A stretch of DNA of 64,000 bases from G963675935 sp963803125 (GTDB lineage Bacteria; Planctomycetota; Planctomycetia; Pirellulales; Thermoguttaceae): positions 496,001 through 560,000 of the forward strand of contig CAWDLR010000003.1 in assembly GCA_963803125.1 (NCBI GenBank), in the 5' to 3' direction. The stretch's first letter is position 1. The number at the start of each line of letters is the position of its first letter. Both the position numbers and the translations under genes were made by a program. Below, piece by piece: positions 36,254 through 44,127 of the stretch. The notes below the pieces were generated by a model. That model ran no database searches. It was not told the origin of the DNA and saw only the letters and a program-made list of their open reading frames with translations.

Positions 36254-37582
36254 ATGCCCAAGCCCGTCATTCTGCTTTCCATTCCCGCCCTGCGTGAGAA
36301 AGACGTGGCCGCGATGCCGGAGTTGCGGTCGCTGATGGCCGGCGGCGAGATCGCGGAACTCACCCCGGGCTTTCCGTGTGTCACTTGCCCGGTGCAGGCG
36401 GCGATGACCACCGGGCGGCGGCCGGCGGAACATGGCATCGTGGCCAACGGCATCTACTGGCGTGGGCGGCGGCAGGTGGAGATGTGGACGGCCCCGAACG
36501 ATTGCGTCGAGCGGCCGCAGATTTGGGACCTGCTCTCGCATCACGGGCGGGGGCTCAGCTCGGCGGTCTGGTTCCCGCTGCACAGCCAGGGCTGCGAGGC
36601 GGATTACGTCTGCACGCCCGCCCCGATTCACAATCCCGATGGCTCGGAATCGCTCTGGTGTTACACGCGGCCGGTGGAACTTTACGGCGAATTGCGCGAC
36701 GCCCTGGGGCACTTTCCGCTGATGAACTACTGGGGCCCGCTGGCGGGCATCCAGTCGAGCGCGTGGATCGCCGATTCGGCGGTGATCGCCGCGCGGCACT
36801 GGCAGCCCGACTTCTTCTACGTCTATCTGCCGCAGCTCGATTACGCCGCCCAACGCGCCGGCCCCGACGGCAAGGCCGCCGCCGGCAGCGTCGCCAAACT
36901 GGACGAGCTGATCGGCCGGCTCGCCCAGGGGATGGGCGACGCCTACGGCGACGATCTCTTGTGGATCGCCGCCGGCGAATATGCCATCACCCCGGTCGAT
37001 CACGTCAGCTATCCCAACCGCGTCTTGCGCGAGGCCGGGCTGCTGGCGGTCCGCGAGAGCGACGAGGGGGAACTGCTCGACCTGGAGCGAAGCCGGGCGT
37101 TCGCCCTGGTCGATCACCAGTTCTCGCACGTCTTCGTGGCCGACGGCGACGAAGCGCTCGCCCGGCGGGTGGCCGAAGTCTTCCGCGGGCAAGAGGGCAT
37201 CGCCGAGGCGCTGGTCGGCACGCAGCGCGGGCGATACTGCCTCGAACACCCTCGCTGCGGAGAGGTGATTCTGATCTCCGTGCCGCAAAGCTGGCAGGCG
37301 TATTACTGGTGGTTGGCCGACGATCGGGCGCCGGCGTTCGCCCGCACCGTAGATATCCACCGCAAACCCGGCTACGATCCGGTGGAGTTGTTCCTCGATT
37401 CGGCCACGAAGGGCGTCCCGCTCGATGCGGCGTTGGTCAAAGGCTCGCACGGGACCCCGGCGGTCGACGGCTCGCAGCGGAGCGTGCTGCTGGCCTCCGA
37501 GCCGACGCTCTTTCCGCCGGGACCGCTCGGCGATACCGACATCTTCGGCATCGTGCTGCGGCACTTCGGGCTGCAAGCGTGA
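36254..37582 (+). CDS. Type I phosphodiesterase/nucleotide pyrophosphatase-family protein, EboF-like
   Basis: 442 residues of the alkaline phosphatase superfamily. The nucleophile threonine is in FPCVTCPVQAAMTTGRRPAEHGIV, and metal ligands in FFYVYLPQLDYAAQ, VDHQFSHV and KGSHGTPAVDGSQRSVLLAS. No signal peptide, so cytoplasmic. It resembles EboF, one of six proteins of the Ebo system for moving isoprenoid-type metabolites to the periplasm. An EboB-like gene is 1.05 kb away on the other strand, but eboA, C, D and E are not seen. The biochemical function of these proteins is unknown. Confidence 0.82.
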   Translation: MPKPVILLSIPALREKDVAAMPELRSLMAGGEIAELTPGFPCVTCPVQAAMTTGRRPAEHGIVANGIYWRGRRQVEMWTAPNDCVERPQIWDLLSHHGRGLSSAVWFPLHSQGCEADYVCTPAPIHNPDGSESLWCYTRPVELYGELRDALGHFPLMNYWGPLAGIQSSAWIADSAVIAARHWQPDFFYVYLPQLDYAAQRAGPDGKAAAGSVAKLDELIGRLAQGMGDAYGDDLLWIAAGEYAITPVDHVSYPNRVLREAGLLAVRESDEGELLDLERSRAFALVDHQFSHVFVADGDEALARRVAEVFRGQEGIAEALVGTQRGRYCLEHPRCGEVILISVPQSWQAYYWWLADDRAPAFARTVDIHRKPGYDPVELFLDSATKGVPLDAALVKGSHGTPAVDGSQRSVLLASEPTLFPPGPLGDTDIFGIVLRHFGLQA

Positions 37583-37610
37583 AACGGGGGTGGAGATTTC
37601 TCGCCGGGGC

Positions 37611-37735
37611 GCGGGCGTCTCGCCCGCCTTTCTCGGCTTGGCGGGCGAGACGCCCGCGCTCCATCAGACGAGTAGACGAGTAGGTTATGCTTCAGCATAA
37701 CACGAAGCGAGCTGTTATGCTGAAGCATAACCTAC
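37611..37735. repeat. Two different palindromes between converging genes
   Basis: GCGGGCGTCTCGCCCGCC-type double hairpin (37611-37660), then GTTATGCTTCAGCATAAC and GTTATGCTGAAGCATAAC (37681-37735). They lie between convergent genes and could act as bidirectional terminators, though there is no T-run. Confidence 0.85.
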
Positions 37736-37750
37736 TGACTTGACAAGCGG

Positions 37751-38449
37751 CTATTTTTTCGGCGTCGCGTTTTCCAGCCGCTGACGGGCTTGCGCGGACA
37801 GCCGATCGAGAAACTCGCGGGCGGTGAAGTACTCCTCCGCCGTGAGCTTGGCGGTCATCTCTTTCAGCGTCGAACGCATCTGCTCGACCGCCTTGACGAT
37901 GCTCTGGTAATCGGTGGCCGTAGGCAAGCTCGATCCCTTCGGGCTGCGGCGGTAGGGGGCCTCGATCCGCGCGCGCTGCTCGGCGAACGGCGGGGCTTGC
38001 AGCGCCATCGGCCAGCGGATCAGGTCGGTGGCGACTTGCGGCGGGGCGGGCCTGAAGCCGGCCGTCATCGCCGCCCATTGGGCCGCCTGCTGCCGCTCGG
38101 CAATCTGCTGCTGCTGGACCTCGAGCCACCAGTCGCGGTCGGCCCGTTGCTGGGAGTAGATCTGGTCGCAGCGGCGCTGGGCGTCGGTGGCCATCGCGCT
38201 GCGGATGTCGTTTTGCAGCGCGGCCGCCTGCGCGGCGGCGATCTGCTGGCCGAGCATGTGCTGCGACTGGCCCATGCAGCGCCGCGCAATGCCGGCGGCG
38301 CTGAGATCGTAGACGAGGGTGACGCCGCAGCCGCCGTAGCAGCAGGGACAACAATGGCGGCATCCCGGCCACGCCTGCGCCGGCAGCGCCGTGGCCGACG
38401 CCCCCAGCCATCCCGCCGCCAGAACGATCATCAGACTGATGCGTTGCAT
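37751..38449 (-). CDS. Secreted Gln-rich hypothetical protein
   Basis: 232 residues. Signal peptide (SLMIVLAAGWLGASATALPA), then a Cys-rich patch (CRHCCPCCYGGC), then a long helical, Gln/Ala-rich region (QQIAAAQAAALQNDIRSAM, EVQQQQIAERQQAAQWAAM) and a C-terminal helix EEYFTAREFLDRLSAQARQRL. I do not recognise a family. Likely periplasmic. Confidence 0.65.
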   Translation of the reverse strand: MQRISLMIVLAAGWLGASATALPAQAWPGCRHCCPCCYGGCGVTLVYDLSAAGIARRCMGQSQHMLGQQIAAAQAAALQNDIRSAMATDAQRRCDQIYSQQRADRDWWLEVQQQQIAERQQAAQWAAMTAGFRPAPPQVATDLIRWPMALQAPPFAEQRARIEAPYRRSPKGSSLPTATDYQSIVKAVEQMRSTLKEMTAKLTAEEYFTAREFLDRLSAQARQRLENATPKK

Positions 38450-38559
38450 AGTGGCAATCCGCCAGCGAATCCCGCGATCGTCGATCTCCCCAGATCATCG
38501 TGTCGCGTCCGAAGGAAGCCTAGCTCACAACTTCCCGTGCGGCAAGAACGCCGCGGATT

Positions 38560-38611
38560 GTCGCCCTTCGCTCCGCGAAAGCAGCGCCGCTTTCGCGGAG
38601 CGAAAGGCGAC
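38560..38611. repeat. TCGCCCTTCGCTCCGCGAAAG palindrome
   Basis: GTCGCCCTTCGCTCCGCGAA pairs with TTCGCGGAGCGAAAGGCGAC across an 8-10 nt loop, between the secreted gene and the EboB-like gene. Confidence 0.8.
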
Positions 38612-38632
38612 TTTGGCGGCAGTGAACGCTTA

Positions 38633-39454
38633 TCAGTTGCCGTGGTCCGGCGGGGTGAACTTGAAGCTGCGGCTCTGGTTCATCAGGCTTAGCGGGTTCT
38701 CGTAGACGATGCGGCGGACGAGCGACAACGGGTGGCCGCGACGCCGCAGCGTGAGGATGAAGGAGGGCACGGCCATGGGGTCGGACGGTCCCCAATCGGC
38801 CGAGGAGGTGACCAGGATTCGCTCGGGGCCATAGATCTCGATCATATCGACCGCTCGCTCGGCCGTCATCTTCGTGGTCGGGTAGAGGGTCAGACCCGCC
38901 CAGTAACCCTCGTCGAGCACCTGCCGGATCGTGTGCTCCTCGCAATGGTCGATCCAGACGCGGTTGTGATCGACGCGGCTGTCGGCCCGCAGGAGGTCGA
39001 GGATCATTCGCGTGCCGCGGTACTTCTCTTCCAGGTGGGGCGTGTGGAAAAGGAGTTGCTCGTCGCGCTGCATCGCCAGTTCGACGAGATCCACCAGCGT
39101 GGCGACCTCGTTCTTCGTGCATTTGTTCAGCCCGATCTCGCCGATGCCCAACACGTCGGGCTTGTCGAGAAACTCGGGGAGCAGGGCGATGACCTCGCGG
39201 GCCAGGGCGACGTTTTCGGCTTCCTTCGCGTTCATGCCGACCCAGACGTAGTGGCGGATTCCGTAGTTGGCCGTGCGCTTCGGCTCCCACTCGGTAAGTT
39301 GGCGGAAGTAGTCGTAGAAGCTGGCGGCGGCGGTGCGGTCGTAGCCCATCCAGAACGACGGCTCGCCCACGGCCAGGCAGCCCGCCCGGGCCAGGGCCTG
39401 GATGTCGTCGGTCGTCCGCGAGGCGATGTGGATGTGGGGGTCGAAGAAGTGCAT
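38633..39454 (-). CDS. TatD-like metal-dependent hydrolase, EboB-like
   Basis: 273 residues of the amidohydrolase superfamily. Metal-binding motifs: DPHIHIASRTTDD at the N-terminus, VGEPSFW, GIGEIGLNK, LLFHTPH, VWIDHCEEHT and SSADWGPSDP. The wording of these blocks, including the N-terminal HxSSRTTDD-type sequence, matches EboB proteins rather than general TatD nucleases. No signal peptide. The EboF-like gene nearby (36254) supports the assignment. Substrate unknown. Confidence 0.78.
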   Translation of the reverse strand: MHFFDPHIHIASRTTDDIQALARAGCLAVGEPSFWMGYDRTAAASFYDYFRQLTEWEPKRTANYGIRHYVWVGMNAKEAENVALAREVIALLPEFLDKPDVLGIGEIGLNKCTKNEVATLVDLVELAMQRDEQLLFHTPHLEEKYRGTRMILDLLRADSRVDHNRVWIDHCEEHTIRQVLDEGYWAGLTLYPTTKMTAERAVDMIEIYGPERILVTSSADWGPSDPMAVPSFILTLRRRGHPLSLVRRIVYENPLSLMNQSRSFKFTPPDHGN

Positions 39455-39462
39455 GGTTCGTT

Positions 39463-39593
39463 GAGGGGCTGGGGGCTAGGGACTAGGGCCGAGCAGCAGC
39501 AGACGGCCGAAATGGCATAGGCGGCAAGGCCTTGTGGCGTCCTCGCCTGCCTTCTTGCCCCTAGTCCCTAGCCCCTAACCCCTAGTCCCTCCT
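39463..39593. repeat. CTAGGGG heptamer hairpin
   Basis: GGGGCTGGGGGCTAGGGACT on the left and CCCTAGTCCCTAGCCCCTAA on the right, in 7-base units, around a GC-rich spacer. It supplies the last residues (GLGVRG) of the small protein at 39568. Confidence 0.85.
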
Positions 39594-39807
39594 CAAAAGG
39601 CAACGAAAACACCATCTGCACGCGCTCGGCCCGATCGGGGCCGTCGGCGGCGAGGATCTCCAGGCTACGTCGAATCTGCGCCAATCGCGGGTCGTCACCC
39701 GCATCGTTGGCGCGGTCGATGCGATCCAGCGCCGCGGCCAATTCGATCAGCCGGCAGCGTATGCCCAAGAACTCGGTATTCAGCTTGTCGGGAGCGGAAC
39801 CAGACAT
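39568..39807 (-). CDS. Small conserved planctomycete-type protein
   Basis: 79 residues. Core FLGIRCRLIELAAALDRIDR and DPRLAQIRRSLEILAADGPD, with a helical pattern and many Arg/Glu pairs. I believe this is a small family found widely in planctomycetes without known function. The ending FEEGLGVRG is encoded by the adjacent CTAGGGG repeat. Start at 39807; further upstream the frame stays open through a GGGGAC element, which should not be counted as protein. Confidence 0.65.
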   Translation of the reverse strand: MSGSAPDKLNTEFLGIRCRLIELAAALDRIDRANDAGDDPRLAQIRRSLEILAADGPDRAERVQMVFSLPFEEGLGVRG

Positions 39808-39842
39808 GGACAAAAACGACCTTTCAGCCCCGAAATCGGGCA

Positions 39843-39922
39843 CGGGAAAAGGGGACAGGCACCTTTTGCCGGAACGGCCCGGAGGGTGCTTCGCACAAAA
39901 GGTGCCTGTCCCCTTTTCCCGG
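39843..39922. repeat. GGGGAC-family palindrome, fullest copy
   Basis: CGGGAAAAGGGGACAGGCAC left arm, conserved core GGAACGGCCCGGAGGGTGCT then TCGCA, right arm GTGCCTGTCCCCTTTTCCCG. Intergenic. Upstream of the small gene at 39568; the rest of 39923-40239 has no supported gene. Confidence 0.95.
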
Positions 39923-40239
39923 CCGCAAAGCGTTATTGTTGCCGCCGCATCGCGAATTGTACAGGCCCCAAACGCACGTGCAACTAGCGTGCCGACGGGC
40001 TGCTCGTGCCGCTGAAACGGCTGAATCCGGCGGCCAGAGAGCAACTTGCGCCTCATGACCCTGAATGGCGAAAGACTGCCGCGTGTCGCCCGATTCGACA
40101 GCAGCGGCGAATTATGCGACACCGCATAGCTACGCCAGCCCAGCGACAAAGGCTCACCCAGGCAGAGTGGCAGGTGAATCATCTGCCAGCGGTCGGGGGT
40201 CAACGACTCCCGGAATCCGGCCGCCAGTCTTCCTCCGGG

Positions 40240-41655
40240 TCAGTAGGCGCTGGTCGGCTCCTTGGACGGCTGGCGTTTTTTGAAGTCGTTGACGTCGCCG
40301 TGCGACTTCTTCACTACGCCGCCCTCGGGTTTGGCGGCGAAGTCCTTGGGATTGATGCCGCGACCGTAACGGATGGCCCGCGACATGTTCTTCCAGCCCA
40401 TTCGTTGCAACAGATCGGTCAACTGCATCTTCTCCAGGCGGAGGTCGTTGGCTTCGGTTTGGACTTTGGTGAAGGCGTCTCGCTGCTTGGCGTCGCTCTT
40501 TTCGGTGGGGGCTTCGCCGAGGACCAGGCAACTGGTGTTCACGTTGATGCGCCCGATGACCTTGCCGCTGTCGTCAACATAGCAGTCGACTATGCCGCCG
40601 TTAATGGCGATAAGATTCAGCACGGTTTGCAGGTCGCTGCGGCCGTCGCCGTCGATGTCCATCAAGCCGGCCAAGGCCAGGTGCCGTTTCCCGCCGGGGC
40701 TCCAGAGAGCAGTGAAAATCTTGTCGCCGGGGACGACCGGATTGCCGACCTCGTCTTCGACGACGCGGGCCTCGGCCAGGTGGTCGCCGAGAATCTGGGT
40801 GACCTCGATCTTCGCCTTCTTCGCCCCCTTGTCGGTCATGCTGGTCACGTCCGGCGGAAAGACGCTGAAACTGACCTGCCGCGTGAGCGCATCGGCTCGG
40901 CCGAGGTTGATCCATACCGCCGAGTTGCGCTGGTTGACCCAGGTGATTTCGCCGCTGGGCGTGCCGACGTTCGTGGCGGTATAGTCCCTGATGATTTTCG
41001 CCTGATCGGTGACCCGGTCCTTGAGTTTTTCGGCGGCGTTCTTGGCGGCATCTCGATCGGCCTTGGCCTTCTCGCGGAGCTGGTTGGTCTCGCCGCGGGC
41101 GGCCAGCAAATCGTCGTGCAGCTTGTTCCCCTCGTCGTTCTTCCGCTGGCGTTCGGCGCGGAACTTATCCTGTTCGGCGGCCAGGTCGTCGTTGGCCTTC
41201 TTCCGCTCGGTGTCGTACTGATCGAGCTGCACCTGCTTGGCCTTGAGGTCCTCGTCGTATTTGTTCTTCACCTCAGGAATTCGGGCTTTGGCGTCTTCCA
41301 AGTTGCGGTTCTTCTCGTCGATCGTATTCTTCATCTTCTCGAGAAGCTTGCGATAGAAGAGCGAATCCTCAGGATAGCCGGTGCCGTAAGCCTTCATGTC
41401 GTCCTTGAACTTGGCGTCGATCTGATCGACCGCCTCGGTATCGGCCGCCCCGATGTCCTTCTTCAGCGTCTTGAGTTGTTCCTCGTAGGTCCGATTCTGG
41501 TTTTCGGCCTTGTCTTTGGCGGTCAGGGCGACCTCTTTGTCCTTGCAGGAATCGGAATAGTTCTTGAAGCCCAGGTAGGTCGTTACGCTCAGCACGATCG
41601 TCACGGTGACGAAACCGATCAGGGCGATCTGAAGACCTTGGTTTTCGCGGGCCAT
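40240..41655 (-). CDS. Membrane-anchored coiled-coil protein of planctomycete type
   Basis: 471 residues. One transmembrane helix near the N-terminus (IALIGFVTVTIVLSVTTYLG), then about 190 residues of heptad-rich coiled coil (Lys/Glu/Asp-rich, 35-225), then a globular domain (GEITWVNQRNSAVWINLGRADAL, VTQILGDHLAEARVVEDE, GDKIFTALWSPGGKRHLALAG) and a charged C-terminal tail. Similar architecture is common in Pirellulales. The GRADAL...F-VFP pattern suggests a small beta-barrel, but its ligand is unknown. Outer-face location inferred from the single span. Confidence 0.72.
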   Translation of the reverse strand: MARENQGLQIALIGFVTVTIVLSVTTYLGFKNYSDSCKDKEVALTAKDKAENQNRTYEEQLKTLKKDIGAADTEAVDQIDAKFKDDMKAYGTGYPEDSLFYRKLLEKMKNTIDEKNRNLEDAKARIPEVKNKYDEDLKAKQVQLDQYDTERKKANDDLAAEQDKFRAERQRKNDEGNKLHDDLLAARGETNQLREKAKADRDAAKNAAEKLKDRVTDQAKIIRDYTATNVGTPSGEITWVNQRNSAVWINLGRADALTRQVSFSVFPPDVTSMTDKGAKKAKIEVTQILGDHLAEARVVEDEVGNPVVPGDKIFTALWSPGGKRHLALAGLMDIDGDGRSDLQTVLNLIAINGGIVDCYVDDSGKVIGRINVNTSCLVLGEAPTEKSDAKQRDAFTKVQTEANDLRLEKMQLTDLLQRMGWKNMSRAIRYGRGINPKDFAAKPEGGVVKKSHGDVNDFKKRQPSKEPTSAY

Positions 41656-41867
41656 GAGTGAAATGCTCCTTAACGGCTAACAGCACCAACCCGCACCAGT
41701 GGCGGCAGTGAGATCGCCTCTTCTCGTGGTTTTTCTTCGAAGGTTCGTTCCGTAGAACCGCCGCGGGGAGGGAGATTCTCCGCGTCATAATCCATGCCAA
41801 CATTGTACTTAACCCATTTTCCAGTGTCAACGAAATGCCGCGGAGCGGCGGATTCCGGGCCCTCCGC

Positions 41868-42073
41868 CGTTTAGCGGCCGACGGAACGTCGGCCCAACCG
41901 CTCGCCTCGCGTTGGGGTGGCAGTTGCACCGCCACCCCTGGAACCAACGTCGCTCCCGGTGGGTGGCAGTGCAACTGCCACCCCAACGAGCCGAATTAGC
42001 CGGGAGCTAACAGCTCCCGGCGGATGAACCGCCAACCCCGCGCCTGCCGGGAGCTGTTAGCTCCCGGCTATTG
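41868..42073. repeat. Cluster of five palindromic elements upstream of the fucosidase gene
   Basis: In order: TTTAGCGGCCGACGGAACGT element (41869-41894), GGGGTGGCAGTTGCACCGCC (41910-41938, imperfect), GGGTGGCAGTGCAACTGCCA (41958-41985), AGCCGGGAGCTAACAGCTCC (41998-42019) and GCCGGGAGCTGTTAGCTCCC (42046-42068). Three families also occur inside genes in this window. The other parts of 41656-42255 show no gene. Confidence 0.9.
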
Positions 42074-42255
42074 CAGCATTTCGCTTCTGAGACGGTATAG
42101 TCATACCGGCGGCTCGCTCTGCCCCCCCCTTGTTGTGCAACCATTTCCACCCATGCACCTGGCGGTGGTCGTTGCATCCGGGCAGAACGAGGCGCACAAT
42201 AAAGCGATTGATCGTTCCCTCCCCCGCCGCATCCCCCCAGAACCAGGAGAAAGCG

Positions 42256-44095
42256 ATGCTCTCGGCCAAGCCTCTTCGCGGCATTTTGATTGCCGCCCTC
42301 GTACTCAGCGTGTTCATCCCCAAGGCGTTGATCGCGGCAGAGCCGGCAGGGCCGCCCAAGGAGACCAAACCGGAGCGCGACCAGCGGATGGCCTGGTGGC
42401 GCAACGCCCGCTTCGGCATGTTCATCCATTGGGGGCTGTACGCCGTGCCCGCCGGAACCTGGAACGGCAAACGCATCGGCGGCATCGGTGAATGGATCAT
42501 GAATAGCGGCAAGATCCCCGTGGCCGACTACCAGAAGCTCACGGCGAAGTTCAATCCGGTGAAGTTCGACGCGGACGCATGGGTGAAGACCGCCAAGGAC
42601 GCGGGCATGAAGTACATCGTGATTACCTCGAAGCATCACGACGGCTTCGCCATGTTCCACTCGCAGGCCAGCAAGTACAACATCTACGACGCCACGCCGT
42701 TTCATCGCGATCCGCTGAAAGAATTGGCCGCGGCCTGCAAGCGGCAGGGCCTACGGCTGGGGTTCTACTATTCGCAGGCGCAGGACTGGCACCATCCTGG
42801 CGGGGCCGCCTGGGGCGGACATTGGGACAAGGCCCAGGACGGCGACATGACCGAGTACATCCGCAAGATCGCCGTTCCCGAGGTCCGCGAAATCCTCAGC
42901 AATTACGGCCCGGTGGCGGTGCTCTGGTGGGATACGCCTTGCGACATGACCAAAGAGCGAGCCGAAATGCTGCTGCCGCTCTTGAAGCTCCAGCCGGGCA
43001 TCATTACCAACAACCGCCTCGGCGGCGGTTACGAGGGGGACACGGAGACGCCGGAGCAGGAAATCCCCGCCACCGGTTTTCCCGGCGGCCGCGACTGGGA
43101 AACCTGCATGACCATGAACGACACCTGGGGCTTCAAGTCGTACGACCAAAACTGGAAATCGACCGAAACGCTGCTCCGCAACCTGATCGACATCGCCAGC
43201 AAAGGGGGCAACTATCTGTTGAATGTCGGCCCGACCGCCGAGGGCTTGATTCCGCAGCCGAGCATCGAACGGCTGAAACAGGTCGGCCAATGGATGAACG
43301 TCAACGGCGAGGCGATCTACGGCACCAGCGCCAGCCCCTTCAAGCGGCTCCCCTGGGGCCGCTGCACGCAGAAGCCGGGCAAGCTCTATCTGCACGTCTT
43401 CGACTGGCCGAAGGATGGCGAGTTGCTCGTGCCGGGATTGAAGAACAAGGTCACACAGGCGTATCTGCTCGCCGACGCCCACGAGAACGCCAAAGCCCAG
43501 TTGCTCGAACGTCGCCCAATCGGACGAGGGCGTGACCGTGAAACTGCCGGCCGCGGCCCCCGACAAGATCGCCTCGGTCGTGGTATTGGAGATCGAGGGC
43601 AAACCGGAGGTCGCTCCGTACGCGTTGACTCAAGCCGCCGACGGCTCCGTCAGTCTGCCCGCGGAGGAGGCCGTCATTCACGGCCATACTGCTCGCTGTC
43701 AGCCGGGCGACGGCCGGCAGAACATCGGCTATTGGACCGACAACAATGATTGGGTGAGCTGGGATTTCCAAGTGAAGACGCCGGGCAAGTTCGACGTGGA
43801 GATTGTGTCGGCATGTGATCCAAGCACTCCGGACAGCGAATACGACGTGACTGTCGCCAGCGAGCGGAAGGAGACCTCAGCGGACGGTTCTACGCAAAGC
43901 TCCTTGGCCACCTCGGCGACGATTCATGGCAAGGTGGAGAGCACGGGCGGTTGGAACAAGTTCGTCACCCGCACGTTGGGAACGGTCACACTCGACAAGG
44001 CCGGACGCTACACGCTCTCGGTCAAGCCGACCGCGATGCCGCACAGCGCGGTGATGAATCTCGAATCGGTGACACTGAAGCCGGTAAAGCAGTAA
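42256..44095 (+). CDS. GH29 alpha-L-fucosidase, one frame break
   Basis: Secreted glycoside hydrolase that removes alpha-linked fucose. Signal peptide GILIAALVLSVFIPKALIAA; AGGAGA ribosome-binding site six bases before ATG. Catalytic barrel: RFGMFIHWGLYAVPAG, YIVITSKHHDGFAMF, FYYSQAQDWHHP, VAVLWWDTPCDM with the probable nucleophile Asp, then GGNYLLNVGPTAEGLIP. A single-base shift at about 43513 (CTCGAACG) separates this from the C-terminal part, NVAQSDEGVTVKLPAAAPD onward, which ends in a beta-sandwich carbohydrate-binding-like domain (VKTPGKFDVEIVSA). Both parts are needed for a normal enzyme, so the gene was probably one reading. Confidence 0.88.
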
Positions 44096-44127
44096 TGCGT
44101 GCGACCGACGAGGACAGGGTGAATTGC

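Noticed and set aside
39808..40203. Long N-terminal extension of the small protein through a GGGGAC element
   Set aside because: The element reads open in this phase by nature; the protein family starts at the ATG at 39807.
40006..41661. Plus-strand reading opposite the coiled-coil protein
   Set aside because: Low-complexity hydrophobic translation is the complement of a Lys/Glu-rich coiled coil; no domain is visible.
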